DNA from: Pestalotiopsis fici W106-1
Taxonomy: Eukaryota; Ascomycota; Sordariomycetes; Amphisphaeriales; Sporocadaceae
Assembly: GCF_000516985.1 (NCBI RefSeq)
Contig: NW_006917096.1
Coordinates: 1,597,606-1,661,605, forward strand
Length of the DNA: 64,000 nucleotides
Direction: 5' to 3'
The notes beneath the pieces are model-generated. The model was not told the origin of the DNA and searched no databases. It saw nothing but the letters and a program-made list of their open reading frames with translations. Within the stretch, counting starts at the first letter, position 1; each line of letters starts with the position of its first letter. Position numbers and translations under genes: made by a program. This document shows positions 37,547 through 48,390 of the stretch, in pieces.

Positions 37547-38830
37547 GGCTCGGGGAGGTTTTAAAACGTTCCAGATTGTACGCAAAAAAACGGATTGCGG
37601 GGTTGTGTCTTCTGTATTCTTCCTGCTTGTGCGACTTTCTTCCAATGTTTGTTGAATGTACTATTGGCGTCAATGGTTGGGAGCGTGCCAACAAATGGAA
37701 GCAGAATATAGTCGACTACGAGTGGCGGCGCTATCGTACCTTTATGTATTGCTAATCGAAGTTGAGTGTATCGCAGATCGGATGCCCACTAAGAACTATC
37801 CCGCTGAACAGAAGCGCGATAAGCTATTTTCTTTCCCTTATCGCGCCTGCATCGGAGAAGACAAACTGACGTATTGCGGGGTACTTTTTGGTAAGCCTGT
37901 CTAATGAAAGGTTGAGAAGAAAAGAATAGGAAGTCTTGGATGTCTTAGTATACTCCAATCAATCCATATGCCGGTAATAAAACTGCCGTGATACCACACA
38001 ACTAAAAGTGGTTTGTCAAGTAAACTCGACTTGCTCTCATGTGCGAACATGATGGCCAACTTTTCATTCTCCCTACAGAGGGCTTTGCCTTTGCCATTAT
38101 TCTTGCATCATGGCTTGGCATATGTTGCTTACCCAAATTAAAAAAAACTGTTCCAGTTTGCAATAGTACTTACTGATGTGTAACTCAACATATTGCTTTT
38201 AGGCTGGTTCTAGAGTAACACAATCAACACTCAATACAAAGTAACAACCTGCTCAAAGACTCGTGCGATTTACAAATAAGCTGTGACAGCTAAGCACTAG
38301 ATATGCATACATTGCTAAAAACGGTACTCTTATCTGTATATTTATTCTTTTTTCTTTCTTTCTTTGTACAGCCTCCAATGAGGAATACCACCCAGAAAAC
38401 ACGTATTCTGAGCCTTCACACAATATTTTATAGTAGCCTTTTAGGACCAAAGCGCAAAAATACAGTGTACAATCTACGAATTTTTGTGATATCACCAAGA
38501 TGCAAAGGAAAGCAGACCCGGGCGGACTGTTTTCTATATGTCTAGAGTTTACCAAATGGACTTCTCCCTTTCTGATGAGCGAAACATGACCTCACGGAGA
38601 GAAGGCACTATGCAGACTTTTGTGAAAAGTCATATGCGAAATGACCCAAATAAAAAAAAAAATGACGGAATCTCTGGAACGCCGGAATCTGACGATATGC
38701 ACGATAGCAAGATTGGTAGCCACCCGTCAACGAGAGCCCTCCTTACTAATACTGGTCGAACGCCTCTCTGAAAACAGAGAATACAAGTATCGATCGCCGC
38801 GGATGAAGTCAATGGTGATTTTGTTTTCTT
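37547..38830. other. CIA1 promoter side and 3' region of the PRPP synthetase gene
   Basis: Contains the CIA1 upstream region and the 3' UTR of the next minus-strand gene. AT-rich from about 37900 to 38700, with several A/T runs. No gene seen. Confidence 0.5.
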
Positions 38831-40174
38831 TTAGTCGTACTGGAACAGAACGCTGATGGACTCGCCGTGGTGAACACGACGGATGGCTTCTGCAAACGCT
38901 GGGCCGATGTCTAGGACTTCTAGCTTGGGACACATCCGCTTATGTTCGTCTTGAGGAACTGAATTCGTTACGACGAGCTTGTCGATTGCCGACTGGTTGA
39001 TACGCTGGATGGCGTCGCCGCTGAGAACACCGTGAGTTATAAGGGCGTAGACCATGGTTGCACCCTCCTTCTTCAAAAGTTTGGCAGCTCTCGTAATGGT
39101 GTTCGATGTGTCGGCCAAGTCGTCTACCAGCACGCACACACGGTTGGCGACATCTCCAACAAGCATCATGGTAGCGTTTTGACGGTCCGTGATCTTTGTC
39201 GGGCGACGTTCCTAAATAGACTTAGGAGTAGAACAAGTATATAAAAACGAGCACATTACCTTGTGGATCAGGGCAAAATCCATTTTCAAGCTGTCTGCAA
39301 TCGCAGACGCCCTCTTTGCACCACCAGCATCCGGACTCACCACCACGGCATCCTTGAAGTTGGGAATGGTCTGCTGAATGTATCGCTTCAACATGGGCCT
39401 GCCGTAGAGGTTGTCGACCGGGACGTCAAAGAATCCCTGGTATTGAGGGTCGTGTAGGTCGAGCGTGATGATATGATCGGCACCAGAGCATGTCAGTAGG
39501 TCGGCGACAAGCGTTCCAGCCTGGGCAACCCATTGCTTGTATCCCGGTTTTGGTATGAAGTTCTTGAGAGGCTTCTTCTCGTAGTCGTGTGTCGTAAAGG
39601 TAGCGGCAGGTGTTTGTGGGACGGCAGGGAGATCGGGACGCTTGAAGTAGCTGTCGCTGCCAGGGATAACCGCTGGAGTACTGTTGCCATTGACCTCCTC
39701 AGCAATGCTAGCCTTACCCAGCTTCTTGCTGAGTCCATCAATGCCATTCGAAAGACCGGCGCTCTTAGGGATGCCGGGAGCAGGTGTGGCAGGGACGCTT
39801 TCGAAGGTGTATGAGCCGTTGGTTAGAGAGGAAGGCTGTTTCGACAAGGGAGCGCCCGCTTTGTTGTAAGGGAGATCAGGTTGCCTCGAGTAAGGGAAGA
39901 GTGGCATGACTGCAGTTACTCTCTTGGCAGACCCTGTCTTGCAGGCCGAAATCATGATGCAGAGGTCTATGAAATGGTCGTTGACCTTTCCGCCTCCAGA
40001 CTGGATAATATAGACATCCTTGCCACGCACGGAATCCTTGATCTCGCAGCGACTCTCACCAACAGAGAAACTACCGAGAATTCTCTGACATTGAGGTACA
40101 CCTAGAATGCCGCAGACACTGTCGACAAGTGCTGGGTGGGAATTTCCACCGAGAACGACGATATTGCGCACCAT
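38831..40174 (-). CDS. PRS1: Ribose-phosphate pyrophosphokinase (PRPP synthetase), Prs1-type with large insertion
   Basis: Two exons on the minus strand, 40174-39260 and 39211-38831, phase 0, 48-bp intron (GTAATG to TTTAG); 431 residues. It makes PRPP from ribose 5-phosphate and ATP for purine, pyrimidine, His, Trp and NAD synthesis. The N-terminal half has the [12 protein letters not shown] and MPLFPYSRQ segments, the catalytic HD-type motif lies in [13 protein letters not shown], and the PRPP-binding loop [10 protein letters not shown] is at about 334-343. Between about residues 100 and 212 there is a Ser/Pro/Lys-rich insertion absent from bacterial enzymes. It sits where yeast Prs1 has its non-homologous region, which links PRPP synthesis to cell-wall integrity signalling. 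The symbol is given on that basis; Prs5 is the other inserted yeast paralogue. Confidence 0.93.
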
Positions 40175-42171
40175 GATGTCGCGTGACTTTTGTATGAACT
40201 TGGCTTTGCGGCTTGTCTTGCCTTGGTGGGGTTTTGTTGGAGTGTAAAGTCTAGACGGAATCTAGCGGGAAGACTGGAGCCAAGCAGTTGCAAACTCGAA
40301 AGCAGGACAGTTAAATGCTACCATGCGAATATGCTCTTGAAATTCCGCGTATACAGCGGAAGACCTTGAGCAGTAGTCTCGACGACGGCTCTGCGAAGCG
40401 TGTATGACCCCGGTGCAGTTGCGCGCAAAAAAAAAAATTTCGCGATGTAGGTGACCGGTCACGGAGGTGCAGCGGCACAATGAAAGCCGAGGATAGGGAG
40501 GTAGGTAGCTTTAAAACACGCCCAAGGGTTCGGGAAGGGCGTTTTGCTTTGCCGGCGAAAAGCGAAGTTTGGAGAAGCTGTCAGAGAATTGGTCCAAAGG
40601 AGCGGCGGGCAGTGTGACGTCGGAATAGCAGTTTGTTACAGATAAGCCATGACCTGCGTTTCCAGGGTTTCCAGACTGCAGGATATTTTGGATGAGAGTT
40701 CCGCGAGGAGAAGATTTATGGAGTAGGTCCAGAGGATAGAGGTAGAGGGATAAAAAAAAAATCTTACAGAAACCAAAACTACAGGCTCAGGGCCGCCAGT
40801 GAGGGTCTGTCTGGTCTGGGAGCTGGTCTAAGAGAAGAGCTCTTCTTCTGGGGCCTGGTCCTGACTCTGGCAGTTCAATTTTTTTTTTTCTTCCTCTCTC
40901 ACTGTCCCTCACCATGAGAGCACAAGACTTTCGTGTGGGGAAAAGATTTTTTGTGTCGCGCTTAGTGGGTTGGTGGGGTAGGAGAGGCCTCTTTGGAACA
41001 GTAATTGTGAGGGGTCAGAGTGCCTAAAAGAGCCTAAAAGCTGCGTAGGGAATTGGCGAATGCCAGTGCTTCGATCAGTGATTTGCGCCAATGTGCAGGC
41101 AATGATGCAATGCCCTATGCGAGACTAATAAACCACCAAAGTACGCACTCGAAACACGCATAGTGGGCTAGGTAGGACTTGGGCTATTTAGCAGACGGCC
41201 TGCATTACTAGCAAGGTAGGTAATGAACCTTGACCTGGATGAATGCTCCCAGATATTGTGTCACTTTGTCGTAACAAGATTTGGTATGATGTCGCTCATG
41301 ATACGAAATACTATATGGGAGAAGAGCTACCTGACTAGAAGGTTGTGAGACCAGGTTCATTTGCATGTGAACTAGAAATGGAAGAGGCTTTGAGTAATCA
41401 TGGCAGTCAATAGTATCCACGAATGTGTCGTGGGCAAATGTAACCAGCAAAGGTATCATACCTAACTTCTCGGGGCTGACCTTGCCAGTGTGACCTACCT
41501 GGCTGCTGATCAGGTCCAGGACCTCCAGGAATGAATGTAATAAGGCAGGCTGCTGGGTCAGTCAGGCTCGAGGGCCCAAAAACTCTTTCCCCCACCAAAG
41601 GGTTCAATTCTTTTCCCCTCATAGAGGAAGCTTGGGAGGAGGAGCCTGACTCAACTAACCAGTTGCAGCCAGTCAATATCCAATACCCAGTTCATTACTG
41701 TTACCACCTCGAAAGCAGAAAAAAATTTCCCGAATTCGGACCATTGCTTGATCGCCCTTTGGTTTGGGGCTTTTCATACCTAAGTACAAGGCCAGTAGGC
41801 GACGACCGAGCAATTAGCAAACCAGCAAGCCTTGTTGTTCCCGCAACAGTGCATTACTCTTGCGAACCAAGCCAGCCACACGGCTTTACGGCAACTCTTT
41901 TTTTTTTTTTTTTTTTCCCTTCTCCTACCCCCATTACGGTAGTCACACTGAGACCAAGGGGACTGGACCTTGCACCAAAAAGTCCTGTGTGGCACAATTG
42001 CACGGCAGAAGCTTTGTGACAATTCAGTTGGAGAAATTGTGTTTGGGCCCCCCCAAAAAACATTACACCCACCCGGATCGCAAAGGAAAATATCGGAACC
42101 TTGTCACCGCTCTTTGTCGTCATTCCATCTCGAAACGTAGCCTCGGGACCTGGTAGCAAGCAACCCAAACA
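40175..42171. promoter_or_regulatory. Divergent intergenic region between PRS1-like and RPC9 genes
   Basis: Two kilobases separating genes transcribed away from each other, so it must carry both promoters. Seen: an A-run at about 40428-40437, CT-rich blocks, and a T19 run at 41898-41916. No coding sequence supported and no clear TATA box. Confidence 0.5.
41898..41916. repeat. Poly(T)19 tract upstream of RPC9
   Basis: Nineteen consecutive T, followed by CCCTTCTCC, about 255 bases upstream of the RPC9 start. On this strand it is a typical fungal poly(dA:dT) promoter element; its exact length is uncertain in a draft assembly. Confidence 0.85.
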
Positions 42172-42724
42172 ATGAAGATCTTGGAGGCTCAGTCTGCCAC
42201 ATTGACCAATGTCGAGGTCTATCAGTTCCTGCAGAAGCAGGCCAAAGAATATCAGGAGCAGAAGCGCAGGGGTCCAGGCAACCTAGAGACACTGCGCAGA
42301 GAGGTTAGTAAAAAATACCATCATCTTACTGTGCAGAAATGACAGTCATAATTATTCTTTTTTCAATTAAGCATTGTTTGGCTGATGAATTCTACTATAC
42401 TACCAGCTTCTTCAATATTTTGAGACTCATCCTGGTCCATTGAGTCAGAAGCCACCTGCCTATGATGAGACGTCCATCTCAAGACTGCTCGAAAGGCTTA
42501 GACCCTATGAGATCACTAAGGGTGAGATGATCATGATTCTAAATATGCGCCCTACCAACCCCGTGGCATTAAATACTGTCATTGAGGATATGGAGGTTCG
42601 CTTTGGGCCCGAGCAGCAGGAAGACATTTCTGCTGGCATCGCAGAGGTGCTTGGACAGTTTCCAGAGCAGGAGGAAGCGGACGAGGATCAAGGAGATGTA
42701 ATGGAGACAACTGAGGACCGATGA
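42172..42724 (+). CDS. RPC17: RNA polymerase III subunit RPC9/Rpc17 (CRCP-like)
   Basis: Two exons, 42172-42303 and 42407-42724, phase 0, 103-bp intron (GTTAGT to TACCAG); 149 residues. The N-terminus MKILEAQSATLTNVEVYQFL is the typical start of this subunit, followed by a helical core (ISRLLERLRPYEITKGEMIM, NMRPTNPVAL) of the HRDC-like Rpb4/RPC9 fold and an acidic tail. It forms the Rpc25-Rpc17 stalk of Pol III, which helps recruit TFIIIB and open promoters of tRNA and 5S genes. The gene ends 119 bases from the 3' end of the GTPase gene on the other strand. Confidence 0.93.
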
Positions 42725-42843
42725 GAAGACTGAGGCAACGAACGGTACCTTTCCGACATATCAAGCCTTCGGGTGCCATTGAGAGATGTGCAAATTGCAT
42801 GTCATCAACCTGCGCGTTGAAACTCAATCGCCAAATGCAGCGC

Positions 42844-43556
42844 TCAGATCACTACGCAACCACCCTCGCTCTGGCCACCAGCAGCCGTCTTGGTCTTCAT
42901 TGCCGTACTGAAGATCTCTTCAAAGGCTAGCTTGAAAAGCTCACCCGTGGTGGCCGAGCACTCGGCGTATTTATCGGCTCTCATCTCTTGAGCTACCCTG
43001 TATGCCTCCTGTGGATAAATGATACCATTTGGGTCTTGCTCAGACCTCAGGTCTCTCTTCAGACCCAACACTAGAAGAGGCAGTTGAGATTCTGACTGGA
43101 AGGTTGTGCGGACCTCTTTGATCCACTAGCAACAAGGCAAGAGTCAGCGCGGAAGGAAGAGGTGAGGTAGCTCTTGGACAGGTATGAGTCACTCACAACT
43201 CTTTGCATATTGATCAAGCTCAGCCGTTGGCTGATGTCGTAGCAAATAATGACCATATCTGGTTCCAGCAGTCGCCAATTTTCGGGGCTCGAAGTATCAT
43301 AAAACTCCAGTCGGTAACCGCCTTTCTTGTTCCTTGCCTCGAATATAAAGGGCTGGTCCATGTCGCGCAAAAGTTCGATATCCAAATTGCCCTCGAGTGC
43401 GCCGGCTCCCTTGCTCATGCGGCTGTGATAGAGTCATGTTAGAAGAAGCAGCAGCCATATCGGAGAGATTGAACTTTTGACGCACGCCAGAAATGTAGAT
43501 TTCCCAACATGAGCGTCTCCGAGGAGCAGAATCTTCACTGGAAATAATTCGTCCAT
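42844..43556 (-). CDS. Atypical Ras/Rho-like small GTPase with CAAX box
   Basis: Three exons on the minus strand, 43556-43486, 43422-43197 and 43125-42844; introns of 63 and 71 bp; 192 residues. The start at MDELFPVKI gives the usual short lead to the P-loop. Motifs: G1 GDAHVGKST at 13-21; switch I without a recognisable Thr-Val-Phe-Glu (it reads QPFIFEARNK); G3 DTSSPEN at 66-72 where others have DTAGQEx, so the catalytic Gln position is Pro; G4 LKRD at 121-124 instead of NKxD/TKxD; G5 CSA at 155-157; C-terminal CVVI, a prenylation box. Core helices (IICYDISQRLSLINM, YPQEAYRVAQEM) are well formed. Inference: membrane-anchored, slow or non-hydrolysing GTPase. Divergently arranged with PUS3. 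Confidence 0.88.
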
Positions 43557-44032
43557 GCCTAAAAATAAAGAATCTGTGATGAAATATCGAACAAGAGGTG
43601 ACGAAAGTCGCTTGGGTGACGTTTGCAACAGTCCAAACTTGGCAGTGGACGAGTGTACCAATATGTAGCGCAAGTGCTCAGCGTCCATCGCCCACCCAAA
43701 CAAGAGTGGTAAAAAGATAGGCGGGGCGGAACTAGAGCCGCTATTGCAGCCATAGGCGCCGCCGCACCTTTGCATGATTTTTCATATTTGGGCAGTATAT
43801 AATTATAGCCTTGAGTCATCAAAGAAACGCAAATTGGAACAAGAAGACGTGGTTCAAATACTGGCATGCATGCATGAGTATTTTTAACAGAACCGCCCGC
43901 AGCCACCGGCTTCTTCCCGACTCTTGCATTCTCTCTATTCGCTCTCATCTCAAGACGAAAATTTGCCCAATTCGGCTGATCGCAAATCAACCACGTGTGC
44001 AACCCGAGGAGCTGCAGGTCAGGCCCTTGAAA
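43557..44032. promoter_or_regulatory. Bidirectional promoter region between the GTPase and PUS3 genes
   Basis: 476 bases between two start codons facing away from each other. A TTTTTAG lies just before the GTPase ATG and may be an acceptor of a 5' UTR intron. No motif stands out as decisive. Confidence 0.5.
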
Positions 44033-45745
44033 ATGGACAAGAAGCCAGACTACTCCCGTTGGACCAAGGAGGCTCTCGTCCAGCGGGTGCAGGCACTAGA
44101 AGCGGAACGAGCTGCTTCTTCGGCGCCTCGCTCCCAGGTCACGGAGCAGCAGTCTGCCGAGATCGCGGCGGCAGTATTGCAACAGCCACAGAGCAGCGCT
44201 GATAATGATGGTCGGGAGCTGAAGCCCAAGAAAAAAAAGACGGACAATAAGATTGACCCTTCCAAATACACGACTCGTCTGGTCGCCTTCAAGCTTGCAT
44301 ATATTGGTAAGAACTATGGCGGTTTCGAGTTCCAGGCCAGCTCGGCTCTGTCGACGATTGAGGAGGAACTCTGGAAGGCGCTGGTCAAAAGCTGTCTCAT
44401 CATGCCTGAGAATCCGGCAGAGGTCAGGTGGGATGACTGGGAATACAGCAAGTGTGGCCGTACGGATCGTGGCGTGAGCGCGTTCGGGCAGGTCATTGGT
44501 ATTCGTGTCAGAAGTAATCGTCCGCTGCCGAAGCAAGATGTGACTCCAGCCTCTTCAGAACAAGCCGAAGTTGTAAAACAGGAAAACAAAAAGGCTGCTG
44601 GAGAGGAGACAGAGGAAGTGGCTGAGGAAAAGCCCTTTGACGACTTCAAAGACGAACTTCAGTACTGCAAGATTCTAAACCGCCTGCTACCCCCAGATAT
44701 TCGCATTCTGGCTTGGTGCCCCACGGTGCCGGCAGACTTTTCGGCACGCCACGACTGCAGGGAGAGACAGTATCGGTACTTTTTCACACAACCAGCCTAC
44801 TCTCCCATTCCAAACAGCCTCGAACACCCCAAGGCGACAGTCAAGGTCAAGGACGGTTGGCTGGACATTGAAGCGATGCGCAAGGCGGCCAAAAAGTTCG
44901 AGGGCGCGCACGACTTTCGGAACTTTTGCAAAATTGACCCGAGCAAGCTCATCACCAACTTTGAGCGCAGGATTTTCGAGTGCGACATTGTCGAAGTCGA
45001 ACATGTCGAGACGGCGCTGCCTTACCTGAGCCAGCCCGAGTTCCGACCGGCGTTGGACAACACAGGGACGGAGGTGGCTGAGGGAACAAGGTGCCCCAAG
45101 GTCTACTACTTTCACGTCCGCGGCTCGGCATTCCTGTGGCACCAGATCCGGTGCATGGTCGCCGTGATTTTCATGGTCGGACAGGGGCTAGAGGCGCCCG
45201 AGGTTGTGGACCAGCTCCTCGACTACCAGGCACAGCCACGGCGGCCTAACTACGTCCTGGCGAGCGAGTTCCCGCTGGTCCTGTGGGACTGCTTCTTCCC
45301 GCGGGCCGGCGACCTGGAGCGCAAGGATGCGCTGGACTGGGTCTATGTTGGCGAGGACAGTCCGCTGAACAAGCACGGGGCCTTTGGCCTCGTCGATGAC
45401 GTGTGGGAGTTTTGGCGGGAGCGCAAGATGGATGAGATCCTGTCGGGCCAGCTGCTCAATGTCGTGGCCGGGCTTGCCGATATTGACAAGCGAAAAGACC
45501 CCCGCGCGCCGCCTCACGTTGCCCTGAGCCAGAGAATGTTCGAGGGCGGCAACCGGGAGCGCCTCGTTGGCAAGTACCAGCCCATGCTGAACAAGTCCAA
45601 GTTGCCTTTGCCGGAGGACACGTACGAGAAGGAAGCCAAGCGGAGGGGATACAAGAGTGCCGCCCATTGGAGGGAAGAGCGAAACAATAATGCGGCCATT
45701 AGGAGAAGTGCTGCGGCCAAAGCAGAGGAAGAAGGAGGAGAATGA
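44033..45745 (+). CDS. DEG1: tRNA pseudouridine(38/39) synthase Pus3/Deg1
   Basis: Single exon, 570 residues from ATG 44033 (GAAAATGGAC); the frame is open upstream but the protein then starts with unrelated sequence. A short helical N-terminus (TKEALVQRVQALEAE) and a Lys-rich linker lead to the TruA-type core: YIGKNYGGFEFQ, KCGRTDRGVSAFGQ with catalytic Asp at about 145, a DFSARHDCRERQYRYFF segment, RNFCKID, and RGSAFLWHQIRCMVAV. TruA-family enzymes of the Pus3 branch convert U38 and U39 in tRNA anticodon arms. An acidic insert (about 180-200) and a long C-terminal extension are usual in fungal homologues. Convergent with the PIG-H gene, 224 bases apart. Confidence 0.95.
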   Translation: MDKKPDYSRWTKEALVQRVQALEAERAASSAPRSQVTEQQSAEIAAAVLQQPQSSADNDGRELKPKKKKTDNKIDPSKYTTRLVAFKLAYIGKNYGGFEFQASSALSTIEEELWKALVKSCLIMPENPAEVRWDDWEYSKCGRTDRGVSAFGQVIGIRVRSNRPLPKQDVTPASSEQAEVVKQENKKAAGEETEEVAEEKPFDDFKDELQYCKILNRLLPPDIRILAWCPTVPADFSARHDCRERQYRYFFTQPAYSPIPNSLEHPKATVKVKDGWLDIEAMRKAAKKFEGAHDFRNFCKIDPSKLITNFERRIFECDIVEVEHVETALPYLSQPEFRPALDNTGTEVAEGTRCPKVYYFHVRGSAFLWHQIRCMVAVIFMVGQGLEAPEVVDQLLDYQAQPRRPNYVLASEFPLVLWDCFFPRAGDLERKDALDWVYVGEDSPLNKHGAFGLVDDVWEFWRERKMDEILSGQLLNVVAGLADIDKRKDPRAPPHVALSQRMFEGGNRERLVGKYQPMLNKSKLPLPEDTYEKEAKRRGYKSAAHWREERNNNAAIRRSAAAKAEEEGGE

Positions 45746-45969
45746 TTGCAACGTTACTATGTATGGATCACGGCGAATAAAATTTCCACGGCCAAAAAAG
45801 ACATATACCCCATTTACAACATTTAGAAAAGAAGATGGCGTAAAGATGAATTCAAAACTTGTTCATTTGGGTATCATAATTAATGTAGAACAAACGCTCC
45901 AATCGCCGTGCAATTCAACTTCAGCAGCAGACAAGGCCCGCCCGCCTACTATCCCTTAAGCTCATCATC

Positions 45970-46698
45970 TCAGGCCACTCCATTTCTCGTCTTGCTATTA
46001 TGGCCATGGCTTTGGACAAGCTTCTTCTGACGAACCTCGAACAGACAACTGCGAACAGCTCTCCACACACGCTCAACCACATCGCGGCGCGGCAGGAGCT
46101 TGGGGAACACGACCACGACCTCGTCTTCACCCTCGACAACCACGGCCAGATAGTAGCGGACCTCGAAGCCGAGAAAGGCCTCGTTGATGAGCACGTCGCG
46201 GATCTTTTCCGTGGGGATGAAGCGCGTGGCGGGGCCGCCGAGGACCGTGTGTCCCGAGCTCGACGTCTGGATGCCCAGGCCGCGCAGCACGAGCAGGGAC
46301 TCGGACGTGTGCAGCCGGCGGACCGCGGCGTACAGGGCGAGGGCGCAGCCCGGCAGCAGCGCCCAGGTCGGCGTCGAGGCCGCGACGGCCACGGCGAGCC
46401 GGCCCCCGGCCCCCGTCGCCGTCAGGCACCCGTGCAGCAGGTACAGGATCAGGTCAAAGGAGACGAGCTCGGCGGGCCGGGCGAGGGCCGCTCCCGGCCG
46501 CACCGTGCCGTACGGCGAGAGCGACCAGGCGGCGTAGAGCACGAGGAGGGTCGAGAGGCTCAGAACCACGCGCGCCGCGTGGACGAGGCCGAGCAGGAGG
46601 CGGAGCGGTACCGTCTGCGGCGGCAGCGTCGAGACGGTGAACTCGGTCGTTGTGGGCGAGGGTCGCCGTATGTGCAGGCGCGGTGCCGTGGTGAGCAT
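45970..46698 (-). CDS. GPI15: PIG-H/GPI15, subunit of GPI N-acetylglucosaminyltransferase
   Basis: Single exon on the minus strand, 242 residues. Hydrophobic helices lie at about residues 30-62 and 95-125, then the conserved PIG-H region: SLLVLRGLGIQTSS, FIPTEKIRDVLINEAFLGFEV and a YYLAVVVEG strand with PKLLPRRDVVERVW. PIG-H is a cytosol-facing ER subunit of the complex that adds GlcNAc to phosphatidylinositol, the first step in GPI anchors. The gene is unusually GC-rich in codon third positions, giving long antisense open frames. Confidence 0.9.
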   Translation of the reverse strand: MLTTAPRLHIRRPSPTTTEFTVSTLPPQTVPLRLLLGLVHAARVVLSLSTLLVLYAAWSLSPYGTVRPGAALARPAELVSFDLILYLLHGCLTATGAGGRLAVAVAASTPTWALLPGCALALYAAVRRLHTSESLLVLRGLGIQTSSSGHTVLGGPATRFIPTEKIRDVLINEAFLGFEVRYYLAVVVEGEDEVVVVFPKLLPRRDVVERVWRAVRSCLFEVRQKKLVQSHGHNSKTRNGVA

Positions 46699-48390
46699 CT
46701 TTTGCTTTCTCTTGTTTGCGAGATTGTATGGAAAACGACAAGGTCTCGAGAGCTCTGGGGCAATAGATCTCGGAAGCTCTTGAGTGTATAGGAGTTTGGT
46801 TGGGCGGTCGTGGTGTCGGTAACGAATGCGCCGTACTGGCGTTTCAATGGCTTCCCTTTAGGCCATGTGATTGCAGTATATCAAGAGGAGCATCATGCAA
46901 TTCATTGGAATCAAGAGTGCCAAATCAATCAGAAAAGAGACATGTCAACTTGCGCAGGGAAGTCAACGTGCTTTACGCGGTATTGGTACAGCACTCAATT
47001 GATGCATGCTCCTTATCGCTATCATTGCTGGTACCTAGCATGGCACATGCGCTAGGGGGCTTCCAGTCTCCATGGCTAATCCTCGGCCCCATAGCTCTAG
47101 ACTACTTGGACTAAGATAACAACCATTTTTCTCGACTGTAATGGTCCAATTGGTTAGAAGACACTTATAATTCTCAACCCGTCACGTTCAATTCCGTCAG
47201 ATCCCCCGATTGCTTCGCCCAGCGCGAATGCCGCGGTGGTGTCCCATCCGCGTAGGTAACTCGTGTTGATTGGGATACCTTAGGAAATGGAGAATACGCT
47301 TCAGGGAGGCTTTACTCAGCAGAGCATCTCCCCCGTCGCATGGCGTGTTGGATCACGTTCGCTCGGGGATTTGGACTGGTGGGTTGAGATGGAGATTGTC
47401 AACTCCGTTATTCTTTTTGTCTTTTTTTGCCCCCATCACAAGTGGTCCTTTGTTCGCTACTTATTCACACGATCTTTCGACCAACATGACTTTGTTCTTT
47501 TCTTTCGCATGAGCCCATTTTCTCTTTTTCTTTTCGGGCGGCTTGTTTATCGCGCATATGATGCCACCAAGTCAATACAGCTTATGAATTATCTTTATTT
47601 GCAACTACCTAGAATAGAATTCAAGATCCCACCAGGAAAGAGAAGAAACAACCATCAGCATAAAACTCCCATCATTCGGGTCGTAGAAGAGGTGCCGTGA
47701 GGCAGCGCTGTAAAACAAAAAAGGTGGTCATGAACACGTTCCCATTCCTCCCAATGCTCTCTCCCCCTTTTTCGCGCGCGCGCGCGATATTCCCAGTCTC
47801 TTTCCCGGCTCTCCCCTATGCGCTGCCGCCGGGGATTGCCCATAACACATTCTGTACAAGTCTCTCTCCCCGTCCTCAAACAGCAAATTCCCTTGATTTC
47901 CGCCGTGTGGCGCCTAACCTATTGGAAGAAAAGGCTGTAGAAAACCCAGAGTCTCCTCACAGACTCTGGGCTTGATTATATATTCGCGCAATCATGATAT
48001 ATATAGTTCGTGTCCCTCGCCGTGCCCACCCACTCCAAGAATAGTCCAGAGGTTAAGGATAGATGCGAAGTGTACAAGTCTAAAGGTGAATGTGAAGAGA
48101 GTCGTGAGATACTGTCGTTTGCTGTGGAGAGAGTCGATATAAATGCTGTTGGCTGTGAAATTTTCCTGTCCTCGTTGACAAAATTCCAAGAAATCCGAGG
48201 CAGTGTATATAGCTGTATTGGACGTTTCGTTTGTTTTTCCGTACCAAGAAGAGAAGTGGTATCAAAATGAATAAGTATTTCAAGAAGCAAAAATGAGTAT
48301 CAAAAAGAAGTACAAAAAAAGCAACGCCGACGCCATGCATTGATATAAATAAATAAGAGTCGTGTGTGTCTTTCTGTGGCGAAATGGCAT
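46699..48390. other. Intergenic region between PIG-H and the WD40 gene
   Basis: Carries the PIG-H promoter and the 3' UTR of the WD40 gene. Seen: a (CG)n stretch at about 47775-47787 and a perfect 10-bp inverted repeat at 47945-47970. No coding region supported. Confidence 0.5.
47945..47970. other. Perfect hairpin: 10-bp stem, 6-base loop
   Basis: CCCAGAGTCT is followed by CCTCAC and its exact complement AGACTCTGGG. It lies about 420 bases beyond the 3' end of the WD40 gene. Fungal nuclear genes do not use hairpin terminators, so the role is open; it may be a small foldback or part of an RNA. Confidence 0.8.

Noticed and set aside
36653..37655. Long plus-strand frames opposite CIA1 (165 and 258 codons)
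   Set aside because: Antisense shadows created by the GC-rich third positions of CIA1; the WD40 reading on the minus strand explains the region.
46000..46791. 263-codon plus-strand frame opposite PIG-H
   Set aside because: It is the antisense shadow of a GC-rich gene; composition is Arg/Gly/Ala-biased and has no fold, while the minus strand gives PIG-H.
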